From the NCBI RefSeq assembly GCF_029626265.1, contig NZ_JARUBN010000001.1, forward strand, positions 3,286,001-3,350,000: a stretch of DNA of 64,000 bases, given 5' to 3'. The translations under genes and the position numbers were made by a program. This document shows, one piece after another, positions 44,532-54,387 of the stretch (position 1 is the stretch's first letter; every line of letters starts with the position of its first letter). This DNA comes from Micromonospora sp. WMMD1102 (GTDB lineage Bacteria > Actinomycetota > Actinomycetes > Mycobacteriales > Micromonosporaceae). The notes beneath the pieces were generated by a model that saw nothing but the letters and a program-made list of their open reading frames with translations, ran no database searches and was not told the DNA's origin.

Positions 44532-46049
44532 TCAGCCGCCGGTGATCGTCTCCAACAGGTCCTTGGCGCTCGCGCACCGGTCGAACAACGCCCCGACGTG
44601 CTTGCGGGTGCCCCGCTCGGGCTCCATCATCGGAACCCGCACCAGGGACTCCCGGCCGACGTCGAAGATGACCGAGTCCCAGCTCGCCGCCACCACCTCG
44701 GAGGCGTACTGGGCGAGGCAGCGGCCCCGGAAGTAGGCCCGGGTGTCCTCCGGCGGCTCGGTCATCGCCGAGCGGGTCGACTCCTCGGGCAGCAGGGTCG
44801 CCATCGAACCCCGGCTGACCAGCCGGTGGTAGAGGCCCTTCTCCGGGCGTACGTCGGAGTACTGGAGGTCGACCAGTTGCAGCTTGTGCGAGGCCCAGCC
44901 GAGCTTCTCCCGCTCCCGGTAGCCCTCCAGCAGCCGCAGCTTGGCCACCCAGTCCAGCTCGCCGGCACAGAGCATCGGGTCCCGGCCGAGCCGGTCGAGT
45001 ACGCCCTCCCAGCGGTCGAGCACGTCGGCGGTGTCGGGGTCGACGTCGTCGCCGTACCGGTCGTCCACAAAGGAACGGACCCGCTCGAAGTACGCCCACT
45101 GGAGGTCGAGTGCGGTCAGCCGGCGTCCGTCGCGCAGCCGGATCCGGTGCGACAGCGACGGGTCGTGGCTGACCGCCTTCAGCTCGCCCACCGGGTCGGC
45201 GATGGCCAGGTCGGGGCTGAGCGCCTTCTCCTCGATCATGGTGAGCACCAGGGCTGTGGTGCCGACCTTGAGATAGGTGGAGATCTCCGACAGGTTGGCG
45301 TCGCCGATGATGACGTGCAGCCGGCGGTACTTGTCGGCGTCCGCGTGCGGCTCGTCCCGGGTGTTGATGATCGGCCGCTTCAGCGTCGTCTCCAGCCCCA
45401 CCTCGACCTCGAAGAAGTCGGCCCGCTGGGAGATCTGGAACCCGGGCTGCGAGCCGTCCTGCCCGATGCCGACCCGGCCGGCGCCGCAGACGATCTGCCG
45501 GGTCACGAAGAACGGCGTGAGGTACGCCACGATGTCGGCGAACGGGGTCTGCCGGCGCATCAGGTAGTTCTCGTGCGCGCCGTAGCTGGCACCCTTGTTG
45601 TCGGTGTTGTTCTTGTAGAGGTGGATCGGGTGGGTGCCCGGGATGGTGGCGGCCCGCCGGGACGCCTCGGCCATCACCCGCTCGCCGGCCTTGTCCCAGC
45701 GGACCAGGTCCAGCGGGTTGGTCACCTCGGGGGTCGAGTACTCCGGGTGGGCGTGGTCGACGTAGAGCCGGGCGCCGTTCGTCAGTATCACGTTGGCCAG
45801 CCCGAGGTCCTCGTCGGCCAGCGCCTCCGCCGGGTCGTAGGCGGCACCGGAGTAGGTGAAGCCGCGGGCGTCCCGCAGCGGGGACTCCTCCTCGTAGTCC
45901 CAGCGCGCCCGACCGCCCCGGGCCAGCTCGGGCCGGGCGCCGTAGGCGTTCACCACCTGCGAGGAGGTCACCATCGGGTTGGCTCCGGCCTGGCCGGGCA
46001 CGGAGATGCCGTACTCCACTTCGGTGCCCATGATCCGCCGTACGCTCAT
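44532..46049 (-). CDS. dop: Pup deamidase/depupylase Dop
   Basis: Protein of 505 residues. Dop deamidates the Pup C-terminal Gln and cleaves Pup from substrates. It is a paralogue of PafA, with [20 protein letters not shown] (ATP/Mg site), the Dop-specific insertion region around [18 protein letters not shown], the conserved [11 protein letters not shown], and [20 protein letters not shown]. The start ATG overlaps the TGA of a 27-codon micro-ORF within an 80-bp tandem repeat (ATGA), so its translation may depend on upstream micro-ORFs. A typical ribosome-binding site is not obvious at the dop start itself. Confidence 0.97.
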   Translation of the reverse strand: MSVRRIMGTEVEYGISVPGQAGANPMVTSSQVVNAYGARPELARGGRARWDYEEESPLRDARGFTYSGAAYDPAEALADEDLGLANVILTNGARLYVDHAHPEYSTPEVTNPLDLVRWDKAGERVMAEASRRAATIPGTHPIHLYKNNTDNKGASYGAHENYLMRRQTPFADIVAYLTPFFVTRQIVCGAGRVGIGQDGSQPGFQISQRADFFEVEVGLETTLKRPIINTRDEPHADADKYRRLHVIIGDANLSEISTYLKVGTTALVLTMIEEKALSPDLAIADPVGELKAVSHDPSLSHRIRLRDGRRLTALDLQWAYFERVRSFVDDRYGDDVDPDTADVLDRWEGVLDRLGRDPMLCAGELDWVAKLRLLEGYREREKLGWASHKLQLVDLQYSDVRPEKGLYHRLVSRGSMATLLPEESTRSAMTEPPEDTRAYFRGRCLAQYASEVVAASWDSVIFDVGRESLVRVPMMEPERGTRKHVGALFDRCASAKDLLETITGG

Positions 46050-46129
46050 GCCGGCACTCCGCTGCGCTCCGTGCCGACATGAGGCACACCCACCCTGAGC
46101 CTGCCGATTCGCTCGCTACGCTCACTCAT
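46046..46129 (-). CDS. Leader micro-ORF 3, 27 aa, overlapping the dop start
   Basis: Twenty-seven codons beginning [11 protein letters not shown] and ending SGVPA, encoded entirely by repeat copy 1. The TGA overlaps the dop ATG in an ATGA arrangement. Translation would deliver terminating ribosomes to the dop start. It is identical to the preceding micro-ORF. Whether it is translated is inference. Confidence 0.45.
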   Translation of the reverse strand: MSERSERIGRLRVGVPHVGTERSGVPA

Positions 46130-46209
46130 GCCGGCACTCCGCTGCGCTCCGTGCCGACATGAGGCACACCCACCCTGAGCCTGCCGATTCGCTCGCTACG
46201 CTCACTCAT
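46126..46209 (-). CDS. Leader micro-ORF 2, 27 aa, identical copy
   Basis: Encoded by repeat copy 2. It starts at an ATG that overlaps the TGA of a 9-codon micro-ORF (MGKRSEAAA, 46206-46235) and ends with a TGA overlapping the start of the next identical micro-ORF. A GCGAGG stretch lies about 8 nt before its ATG. Confidence 0.45.
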   Translation of the reverse strand: MSERSERIGRLRVGVPHVGTERSGVPA

Positions 46210-46235
46210 GCCGCCGCCTCGCTCCGCTTGCCCAT
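46206..46235 (-). CDS. Leader micro-ORF 1, 9 aa
   Basis: ATG at 46235, nine codons (MGKRSEAAA) and a TGA overlapping the next ATG as ATGA. It is the first link of the chain that leads into dop. It is very short; support comes only from the regular pattern of overlaps. Confidence 0.3.
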   Translation of the reverse strand: MGKRSEAAA

Positions 46236-46369
46236 GTCGTTGAGCCTAGTCCGGGTCGCCGCCGGATTGTTCGCCCGGTGTGTCGACACGGCCACGGTAC
46301 GCCTTCGACCCCCGTTCGCCCCGTTCGATACCCGCCGGCTCCGGCTCGGCCGGACAATCCCGGACAGCA

Positions 46370-46399
46370 CTGTGGGCGCCGCGTTCGCGGCGCCCACAG
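46370..46399 (-). terminator. Terminator after mpa
   Basis: A 13-bp GC-rich stem (46370-46382 with 46387-46399) with a GTTC loop begins 14 nt after the mpa stop on the minus strand. There is no U tract. It would separate mpa from the dop-pup-prc transcript. Confidence 0.7.
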
Positions 46400-46413
46400 G
46401 TGTCATCGGTGCG

Positions 46414-48195
46414 CTACAGGTACTGGCCGGTGTTGCTGGCGGTCTCGATGGACCGGCCGGCCTCCGCGCCCTTGCCGCCGGAGACGAGGGTACGGATGTA
46501 GACGATCCGCTCCCCCTTCTTGCCGGAGATCCGGGCCCAGTCGTCGGGGTTCGTGGTGTTGGGCAGATCCTCGTTCTCCCGGAACTCGTCGACGCAGGCG
46601 TCGAGCAGGTGCTGCAACCGCAGACCCTTGCGGCCGGAGGAGAGGAACTCCTTGATCGCCATCTTCTTGCCCCGGTCGACGATGTTCTGGATCATCGCGC
46701 CGGAGTTGAAGTCCTTGAAGTAGAGGACTTCCTTGTCCCCGTTGGCGTAGGTGACCTCGAGGAAGCGGTTCTCCTCGGTCTCCGAGTACATCCGCAGCAC
46801 GACCGCCTCGATCATGGCGGCGACCGTGGTCTGCGGGTCGTTGCCGTGCTCGGTCAGGTCGTCGGAGTGCAGCGGCAGCCCGGTGAGGATGTACTTCGAG
46901 AAGATGTCCTTGGCCGCCTCGGCGTCCGGACGCTCGATCTTGATCTTCACGTCGAGCCGGCCGGGGCGGAGGATCGCCGGGTCGATCATGTCCTCCCGGT
47001 TGGAGGCGCCGATCACGATCACGTTCTCCAGGCCCTCGACACCGTCGATCTCGCTGAGCAGCTGCGGGACGATGGTGTTCTCGACGTCCGAGGAGACGCC
47101 CGAGCCACGGGTCCGGAAGACCGAGTCCATCTCGTCGAAGAAAACGATCACCGGCGTGCCCTCGCCGGCCTTCTCCCGCGCCCGCTGGAAGATCAGCCGG
47201 ATGTGCCGCTCGGTCTCGCCGACGTACTTGTTGAGCAGCTCCGGGCCCTTGATGTTGAGGAAGAAGCTGGTGTGCTTCTCCTCGCCCCGGCGTTCGGCGA
47301 TCTTCTTGGCCAGCGAGTTCGCCACCGCCTTGGCGATGAGCGTCTTGCCGCAGCCGGGGGGACCGTAGAGCAGGATGCCCTTCGGCGGCCGGAGCTGGTG
47401 CTCCCGGAACAGGTCGGCGTGCAGGAACGGCAACTCGACCGCGTCCCGGATCTGCTCGATCTGGGCCTGCAGGCCGCCGATGTCGCCGTAGTCGACGTCC
47501 GGCACCTCCTCCAGGACCAGCTCCTCGACCTCGCTCTTCGGAATCCGCTCGTAGGCGTACGCCGAGCGGGGCTCGATCATGAGCGAGTCACCGGCCCGCA
47601 GGGGCGCACCGATGAGTGTCTCCGCCAGGTGGACGATCCGCTCCTCGTCGGCGTGCGAGATCACCAGCGCCCGGTCGCCGGCACCCCCGGAGGGGCTGTC
47701 CAGCACCTCCTTGAGCATGACGACCTCGCCGACCCGCTCGTAGCCGAACGCGTCGACGATGTTCAACGCGTCGTTGAGCAGGACCTCCTGGCCACGCCGC
47801 AGCTCTGCCACGTCGAGCGAGGGTGACACCGCCACCCGGAGCTTGCGGCCACCGGTGAAGACGTCGACCGTACCGTCGTCGTGTCGGGCCAGGAAGACAC
47901 CATAACCGCTGGGCGGTTGCGCCAGCCGGTCAATCTCCTCCTTGAGCGTGACGATCTGGGCGCGTGCCTCCTTGAGGGTGTTCACGAGCCGCTCGTTGTT
48001 CTCCGTGAGTCGAGCCAACTGCGCCTGTGTCGCCGCCAGCCGTTCCTCAAGCTGCCGGACGTGTCGAGGGCTTTCGGTCAACTTGCGCCGCACCAGAGCG
48101 AGTTCCTCTTGAAGAAACGCGACCTGGGTGGAGAGATCGTGGGCCTCCTTCTCCCACCGTGCGGCGCGCGAGTCCGCGTCGTCGCTGCGTGCCAC
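46414..48195 (-). CDS. mpa: Proteasome-associated AAA ATPase Mpa (ARC)
   Basis: Protein of 593 residues. It recognises Pup, unfolds tagged proteins and feeds them to the 20S core. An N-terminal coiled coil (about residues 10-95) binds the Pup helix; tandem OB folds follow; the AAA domain has Walker [15 protein letters not shown], Walker [13 protein letters not shown], arginine fingers in [14 protein letters not shown], and the pore loop [13 protein letters not shown] nearby. The C-terminus ends in GQYL, the motif that docks into the alpha ring and opens the gate. It starts the proteasome gene block. Confidence 0.97.
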   Translation of the reverse strand: MARSDDADSRAARWEKEAHDLSTQVAFLQEELALVRRKLTESPRHVRQLEERLAATQAQLARLTENNERLVNTLKEARAQIVTLKEEIDRLAQPPSGYGVFLARHDDGTVDVFTGGRKLRVAVSPSLDVAELRRGQEVLLNDALNIVDAFGYERVGEVVMLKEVLDSPSGGAGDRALVISHADEERIVHLAETLIGAPLRAGDSLMIEPRSAYAYERIPKSEVEELVLEEVPDVDYGDIGGLQAQIEQIRDAVELPFLHADLFREHQLRPPKGILLYGPPGCGKTLIAKAVANSLAKKIAERRGEEKHTSFFLNIKGPELLNKYVGETERHIRLIFQRAREKAGEGTPVIVFFDEMDSVFRTRGSGVSSDVENTIVPQLLSEIDGVEGLENVIVIGASNREDMIDPAILRPGRLDVKIKIERPDAEAAKDIFSKYILTGLPLHSDDLTEHGNDPQTTVAAMIEAVVLRMYSETEENRFLEVTYANGDKEVLYFKDFNSGAMIQNIVDRGKKMAIKEFLSSGRKGLRLQHLLDACVDEFRENEDLPNTTNPDDWARISGKKGERIVYIRTLVSGGKGAEAGRSIETASNTGQYL

Positions 48196-48823
48196 GTCCC
48201 ACCTCCCCGGGGGCTTGAACGTTCTGCCCTAACACTAACCGCTATGACGCTGATTCGGTTCCACGCAACACCCTCGTCGCTGAAGCTTGATCACTTCGTC
48301 GACCTTCGGTCCCCCCGCCGCCGCTCCCCGTGGGTAGCGTCGCGCCGGGCCGCCGGGGCTGCCCCGGCCGGTCCCGCACAACCGGGTCGACCACCTCGGG
48401 GAAACCGCTGACCAGCAGTTTCACCAACCCGCCCGACATCCGCCGGACCGTTGCGGGCGCTGTCACCGCCATCGCAGCCGGCCGTGCACCGGGACACTTC
48501 CGTCGCCTGCCGCGACCCGGACGCCGGGGCGCCGGCGTGGAAGTTCCGACCAGCCGGACCCCTTCGGGTACGCCGGGGGCGAGGTCGGACGGTCCGTACC
48601 GACGGGCACACCAGGGCACCGACCGGCGGCAGTGGGACATTTCTCACCGCATCCGGAGTTCAGCCCGAGGGGGCCGACGACCGGCCAACCCTGCGCCACG
48701 CCGGCAAGATCCCGGCGGGACATGGGAAGCCGTCATGCGTGCCGGGGCGGTCGCCGGCGTCGTGCCGGCCACCGACGCCACCGAGCTGAGCCGTCGTGCC
48801 GGCCACCGCCCCGTACCCGGGTG
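48196..48823. other. Gene-free stretch at the left border of the accessory island
   Basis: About 630 bp between mpa and the broken permease gene. Frames here are Arg/Pro/Gly-rich without protein-family features. It should contain the mpa promoter near 48200-48300. I see no repeats, tRNA or integrase remains. Confidence 0.4.
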
Positions 48824-51333
48824 TCACGAGCGGCGGCGCAGAATCGCGCGTGCCGGCAGGGTGACCGCGAACAGGGCCAGGCTGGCGGCGGCGACGGCGA
48901 AGGATCCGTACGCCAGCGGGGACACGTACGGCGCTTCGCCGGTCGTCCCGCTCATCATCGGGATCAGCGTGGCCGCGGCGATGGCGGAGCCGAGGATGAT
49001 GCCCGAGAGGGAGACGAGCAGGCTCTCCCAGTGGAGCATCGCGAGGACCCGACGCCGGGTGGAGCCGACCAGGCGCAGCGTGCCCAGCTCCCGGCGGCGA
49101 TCGAAACGGTCATCACCAGGGTGTTGACGGCGGCGATGGCGGCGAAGCCGCCGAGAACCGCGGCCATGGTGTTGTTGGTCCAGGCGCCCAGCTTCGCGTC
49201 GAGGTTCTGTTCCGTGGCGTAGCCGGAGGCGTCGGTGACCTCACCCAGGGTGCCGAGTGAGTCCGCCGAGCCGCCCCGGACCAGTAGCGTGCTGTCGAAG
49301 CTCGAGGTGACGTGCCCGGCCATCGACGCCCGGTCCGTGGTCACCGTGGCCAGGCCGAGACCACGACCGTAGACCGCGACGATCTCGGGGCTGGTCTCGG
49401 TGCCGTCGGGAAGGTAGAGCGGGAGCCGGTCCCCGACGCCGACATCCGCCGAGGTCGCCAGGGTCCTGTCGATGGCGATACGGTCCTCGCCGAGCTGGTC
49501 GAGACTGCCTTCGCGGACGTCCAGGTCCTGCACCTTCGCGAGTTCGGCGCCGGAGCCGGTGACGCCCTGGACCGCCGCGCCCTGCAGCGACTTGAACTCG
49601 CCGGAGCCGACCGGCACCAGCAACTGCGTGTTCAGCAGGCCGACGGCCGCTTCCACGCCCGGCGCGCGGACGGCGACCGCGGCTGCGTCCACCGGGAGCC
49701 CGGCCGGGTCCGTGACCACGTGGTCCGCCGTGATGCCCGCGCGCAGCTGCTCGTCGGCGGCGTGGTTCTCGCTCGTGTGCATGAAGACCAGGGTCGAGGA
49801 GAAGGCCATGGCGAGCACGATCGGGGTGATCGCCGAGGCGAGGCGGCGGGCGTTGGTGCGGGAGTTGGCGGCTGCCAGTCCGGCGGCCGGGCCCGCGCCC
49901 CGCATCGGTAGGCCGAAGATGCCCACGAGCAGCCGCGCCACCAGCGGGCCGAGCAGCGCGACGGAGAACATGAACAGCAGGACGACGCCGAGAGCGGCGC
50001 CGGCCGCGTCGTTTCCGGCGGAGCGCGCCGAGACGCCGGTGAGCACCATGCCGCCGACGAGGGCGCCGATGCCGAGGACGGTACGTATCCCGCCCGGGCG
50101 CAGGCGTTCCATCGACGCCTCGCTGAGCGCCCGTCCCGGCTTGGTCCTCGCCGGTCTACGGCCGGCTGTCCAGCCGGCGCCGAGGGCAGTGACCAGCCCG
50201 ACCGCGACCGCGGCGAGCAGTGGCAGCGCCGAGATGTGCAGTTGCACCGCCTCCGGGACCGCGCCGCGCTCCTGCAGCTGCCCGAACCACCAGTACGCGA
50301 GCCCGAGGCCGGGCAGCACGCCGGCGATCCCGGCGAGCGGCGCGATCAGCAGTGCCTCGGCGGCGACACCCCGGCGGATCTGCCGTGGGGTGGCCCCGAC
50401 GGCGCGCAGCAGCGCGAACTCCCTGGCCCGCTGGGACACCGACAGGGTCACCGTCGCGGCGGCGGTGAAGATCGCGACGATGGTGGCGATGCCACCGAAG
50501 GAGCCGCCGATGCCGAAGAGCGTCTCCTTGGCGTAGGCGAGGCCGGGGTCCTCGACGGCGCCGCGGTCGTCGCCGACGTACACCTGGACTCCGGAGCCGG
50601 CCAGGGCCTCGGTTACCGAGTCGGCGAGCGCGGCGGCATCGGCGCCCGGCTTCGCCAGCACCGCGATGGCGTCGGCCCTGCCGGGATGCCCGGCGAGCGC
50701 GGCGGCCTGGGAGTCGGCGAACCAGGCGGAAGAAGCGGCAGTGTTCCGGGCGAGGTCCGCGTCTCCGGCCTCGGCGACGCCGGAGACGCGGAAGTCCTGC
50801 CGCCCGGCAGCGGTTTCCAGCGCGACGGTGTCGCCGACGGCGGCCGCCGCGGCCTGAGCCGTGCCCGCGTCGAGGACGACCTCACCGTCGCGGGGCGCGG
50901 AGCCGGCAGCCAGCGCGGTGCCGGTGAAGGCGTGGGAGCCCCACCCGTGCCCACTGAGCACGCCGCCGGGCACCGGGAGTCCAGCGGCGCGTACCGGAAA
51001 GGTGAAGTCCGCGACGGCCGTGGCCGCACCCGGCGCCGTGGCTGCCTTCGCCGTGAGCCCGGTGTCCACCCGAGCCGTGTCCGGCAGCGGCACCGCCTCC
51101 CTCTCCAGGTCCTCACCGCTGCCGGTGACGACGTACTCGTACTGGTCCGCGGCCACGACGACCGGCGCGTTCGCGTACCGTTCCGGCGGCACCGAGGCGC
51201 GCAGGCCGGTCTCGAGCAGGATGCCGCAGGCCGCGACGATCAGTGCGGACATCAGCAGGGCGAGGAAGGTTCCCGCGAACGACGCGGGCTTGAACCGGAT
51301 GGCCGCCCGGGCGAGTCCGTTGGGACGCATCAT
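48824..51333 (-). pseudogene. FtsX-type ABC transporter permease with a C-terminal frameshift
   Basis: The ATG at 51333 overlaps the ATPase stop (ATGA). The frame encodes an about 837-residue MacB/FtsX-like permease: an N-terminal helix (AGTFLALLMSALIVAACGIL), a large extracytoplasmic domain, three central helices (LFGIGGSFGGIATIVAIFTA onward), a second half-repeat, and AVLGGFAAIAAVNTLVMTV. Around 49094-49110 the frame breaks: the proper continuation RRRELGTLRLVGS, then MLHWESLLVSLSGIILGSAI to the stop at 48824, is in another frame. The total length is one base short of a multiple of three. A sequencing error is possible, but the adjacent ATPase gene is also broken. Confidence 0.8.
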
Positions 51334-51654
51334 GCCGCCGCACCCGCCGTCGCAGCCGTGCGGAAGGTACCGGAGGTGAGCACGGTCATCCGTGCCGCGA
51401 TCTGTGCCGCCGAAGCGTGCTCGAGGTGGCCGGCGAAGGCGCCGTCCGCCAGGAACAGCACGCCGTCCGCCCACGCCGCGGCCACCGGATCGTGGGTGAC
51501 CATCACGACGGTGGCGCCGAGGTCGTCGACCGCCTGCCGGAGCAGCCCGAGCACCTCGGTCGCGGTGCCGGTGTCGAGGGCACCGGTGGGCTCGTCCGCG
51601 AAGATGACATCCGGGCTGGTGACCAGCGCACGGGCGATCGCCACCCGCTGCTGC
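51330..51654 (-). pseudogene. C-terminal half of an ABC transporter ATPase
   Basis: The frame resumes at QQRVAIARAL, just past the ABC signature (LSGGQ), then Walker B and D-loop VIFADEPTGALDTGTATEVL and the switch His in VVMVTHDPVAAAWADG. About 107 residues remain. The N-terminal half with Walker A is absent, replaced by a glycosyltransferase gene read in another frame. It ends by overlapping the permease start, so it was the partner ATPase. Confidence 0.85.
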
Positions 51655-52371
51655 CACCTGGGCGTCCGGAACCTCCGCGCGTACGGCGGGCAGCGCGCGC
51701 ACCAGCACGTCGAGGTTCTTCTCCTTGTCCAGCCGACCGACGTACGTGATGGTCGGCCCGGTCGGAACGCCGTAGCGCAGGCGGAAGCCGGCGGCCGGCG
51801 TGCCCACCCGGAAGCGGGAGAGGTCCATCCCGCAGGAGATCGGCAGCACCGGCCCGGCGACACCGGAGCGCTCGGCCAGCGCCGCCGCGTACGGCGTCGG
51901 CGCGGTCACCACGCCCGCGCGGGACAGCACCCGGGCGGCGTCGGCCCATGCCCGGTCGTGCAGCCGTTCGCCCCAGGGCAGGTAGTGCGTCAGGTTCTCG
52001 GGCATGAAGTGGTTGGTGGCCACGACCGGGATGCCGAGGTCCGTGGCGGCCCGGACGAGCGCGCGGCCGACGAGAAAGTGGCTCTGCACGTGCACCACGT
52101 CCGGCCGGACGGACTCCAGCAGCCGCCGGACCCGCGTGTTCAGGCCGGCCGGGCTGGCGAACCGGAAACCTCTGCGCCGCAGCACCGGCAGCGACGACAG
52201 ATGGTGCTCGACCACACCGCCGGAGGTGACGGTGCGGGTCCTGCGGTCGGTCGACGGGCGCGCCACATGCACCTCGTGCCGGCCGGCGAGTGCGGCCACC
52301 AGCCGCTGGGCGAAGTACGACGCGCCGTTGACGTCGGGGGCGTAGGTATCGACACCGATCAGGATCTTCAT
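51655..52371 (-). pseudogene. N-terminal half of a GT4 glycosyltransferase (mannosyltransferase-like)
   Basis: It starts MKILIGVDTYAPDVNGASYF at 52371, overlapping the DedA stop (ATGA). The GT-B N-terminal domain is complete (HVQSHFLVGRALVRAATDLG, VVATNHFMPENLTHYLPWGE, VLPISCGMDLSRFRVG), and the linker TITYVGRLDKEKNLDVLVRA begins the C-terminal domain. Similarity ends at VPDAQ, about residue 238, where the sequence becomes the ABC ATPase. The reading frame continues past the join into permease sequence, but this is an artefact. The donor-binding domain is lost, so activity is not expected. Confidence 0.85.
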
Positions 52372-52964
52372 GCAATCACCTCGGAACGACGACGTCCGAC
52401 AGCGCGCCGGACGAACAGGTTGACGAACAGGACGGCGAGAGCCAGCGCACCGGCCATGACCAGCGCTGAACCGGGACTCGCGAACAGCTCGGCGGCCCGG
52501 TCACCGACCAGCACGCCCAGGCCGATCAGCAGGGCGGCACGGAGCACGCTGAAGGCGGCGACCCAGGCCAGGAAGCGCGGGAAGGACACCCGGGCCAGCC
52601 CGGCCGCGAGGTAGGAGGGGACCGCCGCGAGGTCGGCGACCTTGGCGTTCCAGACGACCATGGGCAGGTTCCGGCGTACGGCCGCGGTCAGCCGGCCACG
52701 ACGCTCGTGGCTCAACCCGAGACGCCGGAGAAACCGGCTGAAAACGGACCGAGCGCCGAGCCGACCGAACAGGTAGAGCAGGCTGTCGGCGGCCACGTCG
52801 GCACAGACCACCACCACCAGGATCGGCAGGAAGCCCGCGGTCCCCGCGCCGACCAGCGAGCCGGCGAACACGGTCGCGGCCGGTCCTTCGGCCATGACCA
52901 GCGGAGGGATCACCGCGTACGGGTGGTGCTCCACCGCTGTCCAGAGGCTGTTCAGCACTTCCAT
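52368..52964 (-). CDS. DedA-family membrane protein
   Basis: Protein of 198 residues with four to five membrane helices. The conserved N-terminal part has PLVMAEGPAATVFAGSLVGA (re-entrant helix with the acidic residue) and VVVVCADVAADSLLYLFGRLG, then NLPMVVWNAKVADLAAVPSY, where NAKVAD takes the place of the usual RFIPxxR-type motif. DedA/VTT proteins are proposed lipid scramblases or undecaprenyl-phosphate transporters. It is coupled to the glycosyltransferase fragment by a 4-bp overlap, so the pair was once an operon. Confidence 0.82.
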   Translation of the reverse strand: MEVLNSLWTAVEHHPYAVIPPLVMAEGPAATVFAGSLVGAGTAGFLPILVVVVCADVAADSLLYLFGRLGARSVFSRFLRRLGLSHERRGRLTAAVRRNLPMVVWNAKVADLAAVPSYLAAGLARVSFPRFLAWVAAFSVLRAALLIGLGVLVGDRAAELFASPGSALVMAGALALAVLFVNLFVRRAVGRRRSEVIA

Positions 52965-53146
52965 GCCGGGAACTGTCCCGGCGCGCCACGTCGCCCGGCG
53001 TCAGCTCGCGGGATGGTTCGGGCACTCCGCTCGTAGGGTCCGGCGTACATCCGTGGTAGGGGACCGGATACAACCCGTGCCTGACGTGCTCCCGCCATGA
53101 TCGTTCCTAGCCTCGACCCCTCGGCACACCGACGGGGGGGGACGTC

Positions 53147-54252
53147 ATGCAGCAGCGCGACCGGTTCATCGACGGGCTCCGCGCCCTGGCCATCCTGGGT
53201 GTGGTCGGTGGGCACTGGTTGGTCGGCGCGCTGGTCGCGACTCCGGGCGGCGGCCTGCGGATCGACAGCCCGCTGCGATACCTGGAGTCGCTGCATCCGG
53301 TCACCTGGTTCCTGCAGATGCTGGGCCTGTTCTTCCTCGTCGGCGGGTTCACGGCGGCACAGGGACTGCGCCGTGCCCGGGCGCGCGGCGACACCGACGC
53401 CGAATGGGTGCGCCGCCGGCTGTGGCGGATCGGGCGGCCGGTCGTCGCCGCGACGGTGATCCTGGCCGTGGCGTTACCGCTGCTCGGCGTCCTCGGGCTC
53501 GGCTCCGCCACCGCGCGGAGCACCGTGGTGCTGTTCCTGCAGCCGTTGTGGTTCATGGCCGTGTACGCGGTGATCACCGCTCTCACCCCGTACGCCCTCA
53601 GCCTCGACCGGCGTGCTGGGCTGCGGGTGGTGGTGGCGCTCGCCGCCGTGGTGGCCGTGGTGGACCTGGCGCGCTTCGGCCCGGAGGTCGAGCCGGTCGC
53701 CGTCGGGTACCTGAGCGTGTTGCCGGCCTGGTGCCTGCCCTACCAGCTGGGCGTGGCCTGGTCGGCGGGGCGCCTCGACCGGCGGGTCGCGGGTGCTCTG
53801 CTCGCCGGGGGTCTGGCGCTGTTCGTGTTCCTGCTCGCCGGGCTGGAGTATCCGGTGAGCATCGTGAGTGTGCCCGGCTCCACGCGCTCCAACTCCAACC
53901 CCCCGTCGCTGCTGGTCCCCGCTCTCGCCGCGATCCAGGCGGGCGCCGCCCTGCTGCTGCGCGACCGGATCGAGCGGCTGCTGCGCCGACCCCGGATCTG
54001 GACCGCCGTGGCAGCGCTCAACCTGAGTGCGATGAGCGTGTTCTGTTGGCATCAGGTGCGCTTGTCGGAGTCTCGGAGGTCGCCCGCCGGCTCGGCACGC
54101 TGCCGGGCCTCGGTGACGCGCCCGTCGAGGTGGGCTGGGTCGCCGCCCGCCTCGCCTGGTACCCGGTGCTCGCCCTCGTCCTGGCCGGCATCGTCGTGCT
54201 GGTGCGCCGCTACGAGCACCCGGTGCCCGTCGTCTCGCTCGAGCGGACCTGA
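53147..54252 (+). pseudogene. Acyltransferase-3-type membrane protein with a frameshift
   Basis: The ATG at 53147 follows a GGGGGG stretch. About 300 residues in frame encode a multi-helix membrane protein with RDRFIDGLRALAILGVVGGH at the start, the OafA-like N-terminal signature, and CWHQ near 54055. There the frame is lost; the natural continuation ALVGVSEVARRLGTLPGLGD, then WYPVLALVLAGIVVLVRRYE to a TGA at 54252, lies in another frame. The span is one base short of a multiple of three. The family O-acylates sugars at the membrane. Error or decay cannot be told apart here. Confidence 0.75.
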
Positions 54253-54387
54253 GGCCGTCGGCACGCCGTGCGGGCGGCCGGGTGTCCACCGAGAGGGTCG
54301 AGGCCCCGATCGGAGCACGGCGGAAGCGGGAGATCAGGATGCGCGGCGGTTTCCCGCTCAGGTCCCGGTCTCCCCCCGACCAGGTGG

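Larger units (their letters stand above)
46045..46213 (-). repeat. Perfect 80-bp tandem duplication ending at the dop start codon
   Basis: Copies at 46045-46124 and 46125-46204 are identical over all 80 bases, with nine bases of a third copy (46205-46213). The unit contains an imperfect palindrome, ggcac-tccgctgcgctcc-gtgcc, and cgctcgctacgctcac. The dop ATG lies at the left edge of copy 1. Confidence 0.95.

Noticed and set aside
46045-46213. CRISPR-like array
   Set aside because: The repeats are directly abutting 80-bp copies without spacers; it is a tandem duplication.
48242-48640. Minus-strand frame of 132 codons upstream of mpa
   Set aside because: There is no ribosome-binding site or domain, and it is rich in Arg/Pro/Gly; not distinguishable from shadow.
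48964-52371. Single 1135-codon protein from glycosyltransferase to permease
   Set aside because: The middle part (about 100 codons) is out-of-frame ABC ATPase sequence, so the fusion protein is an accident of the deletion.
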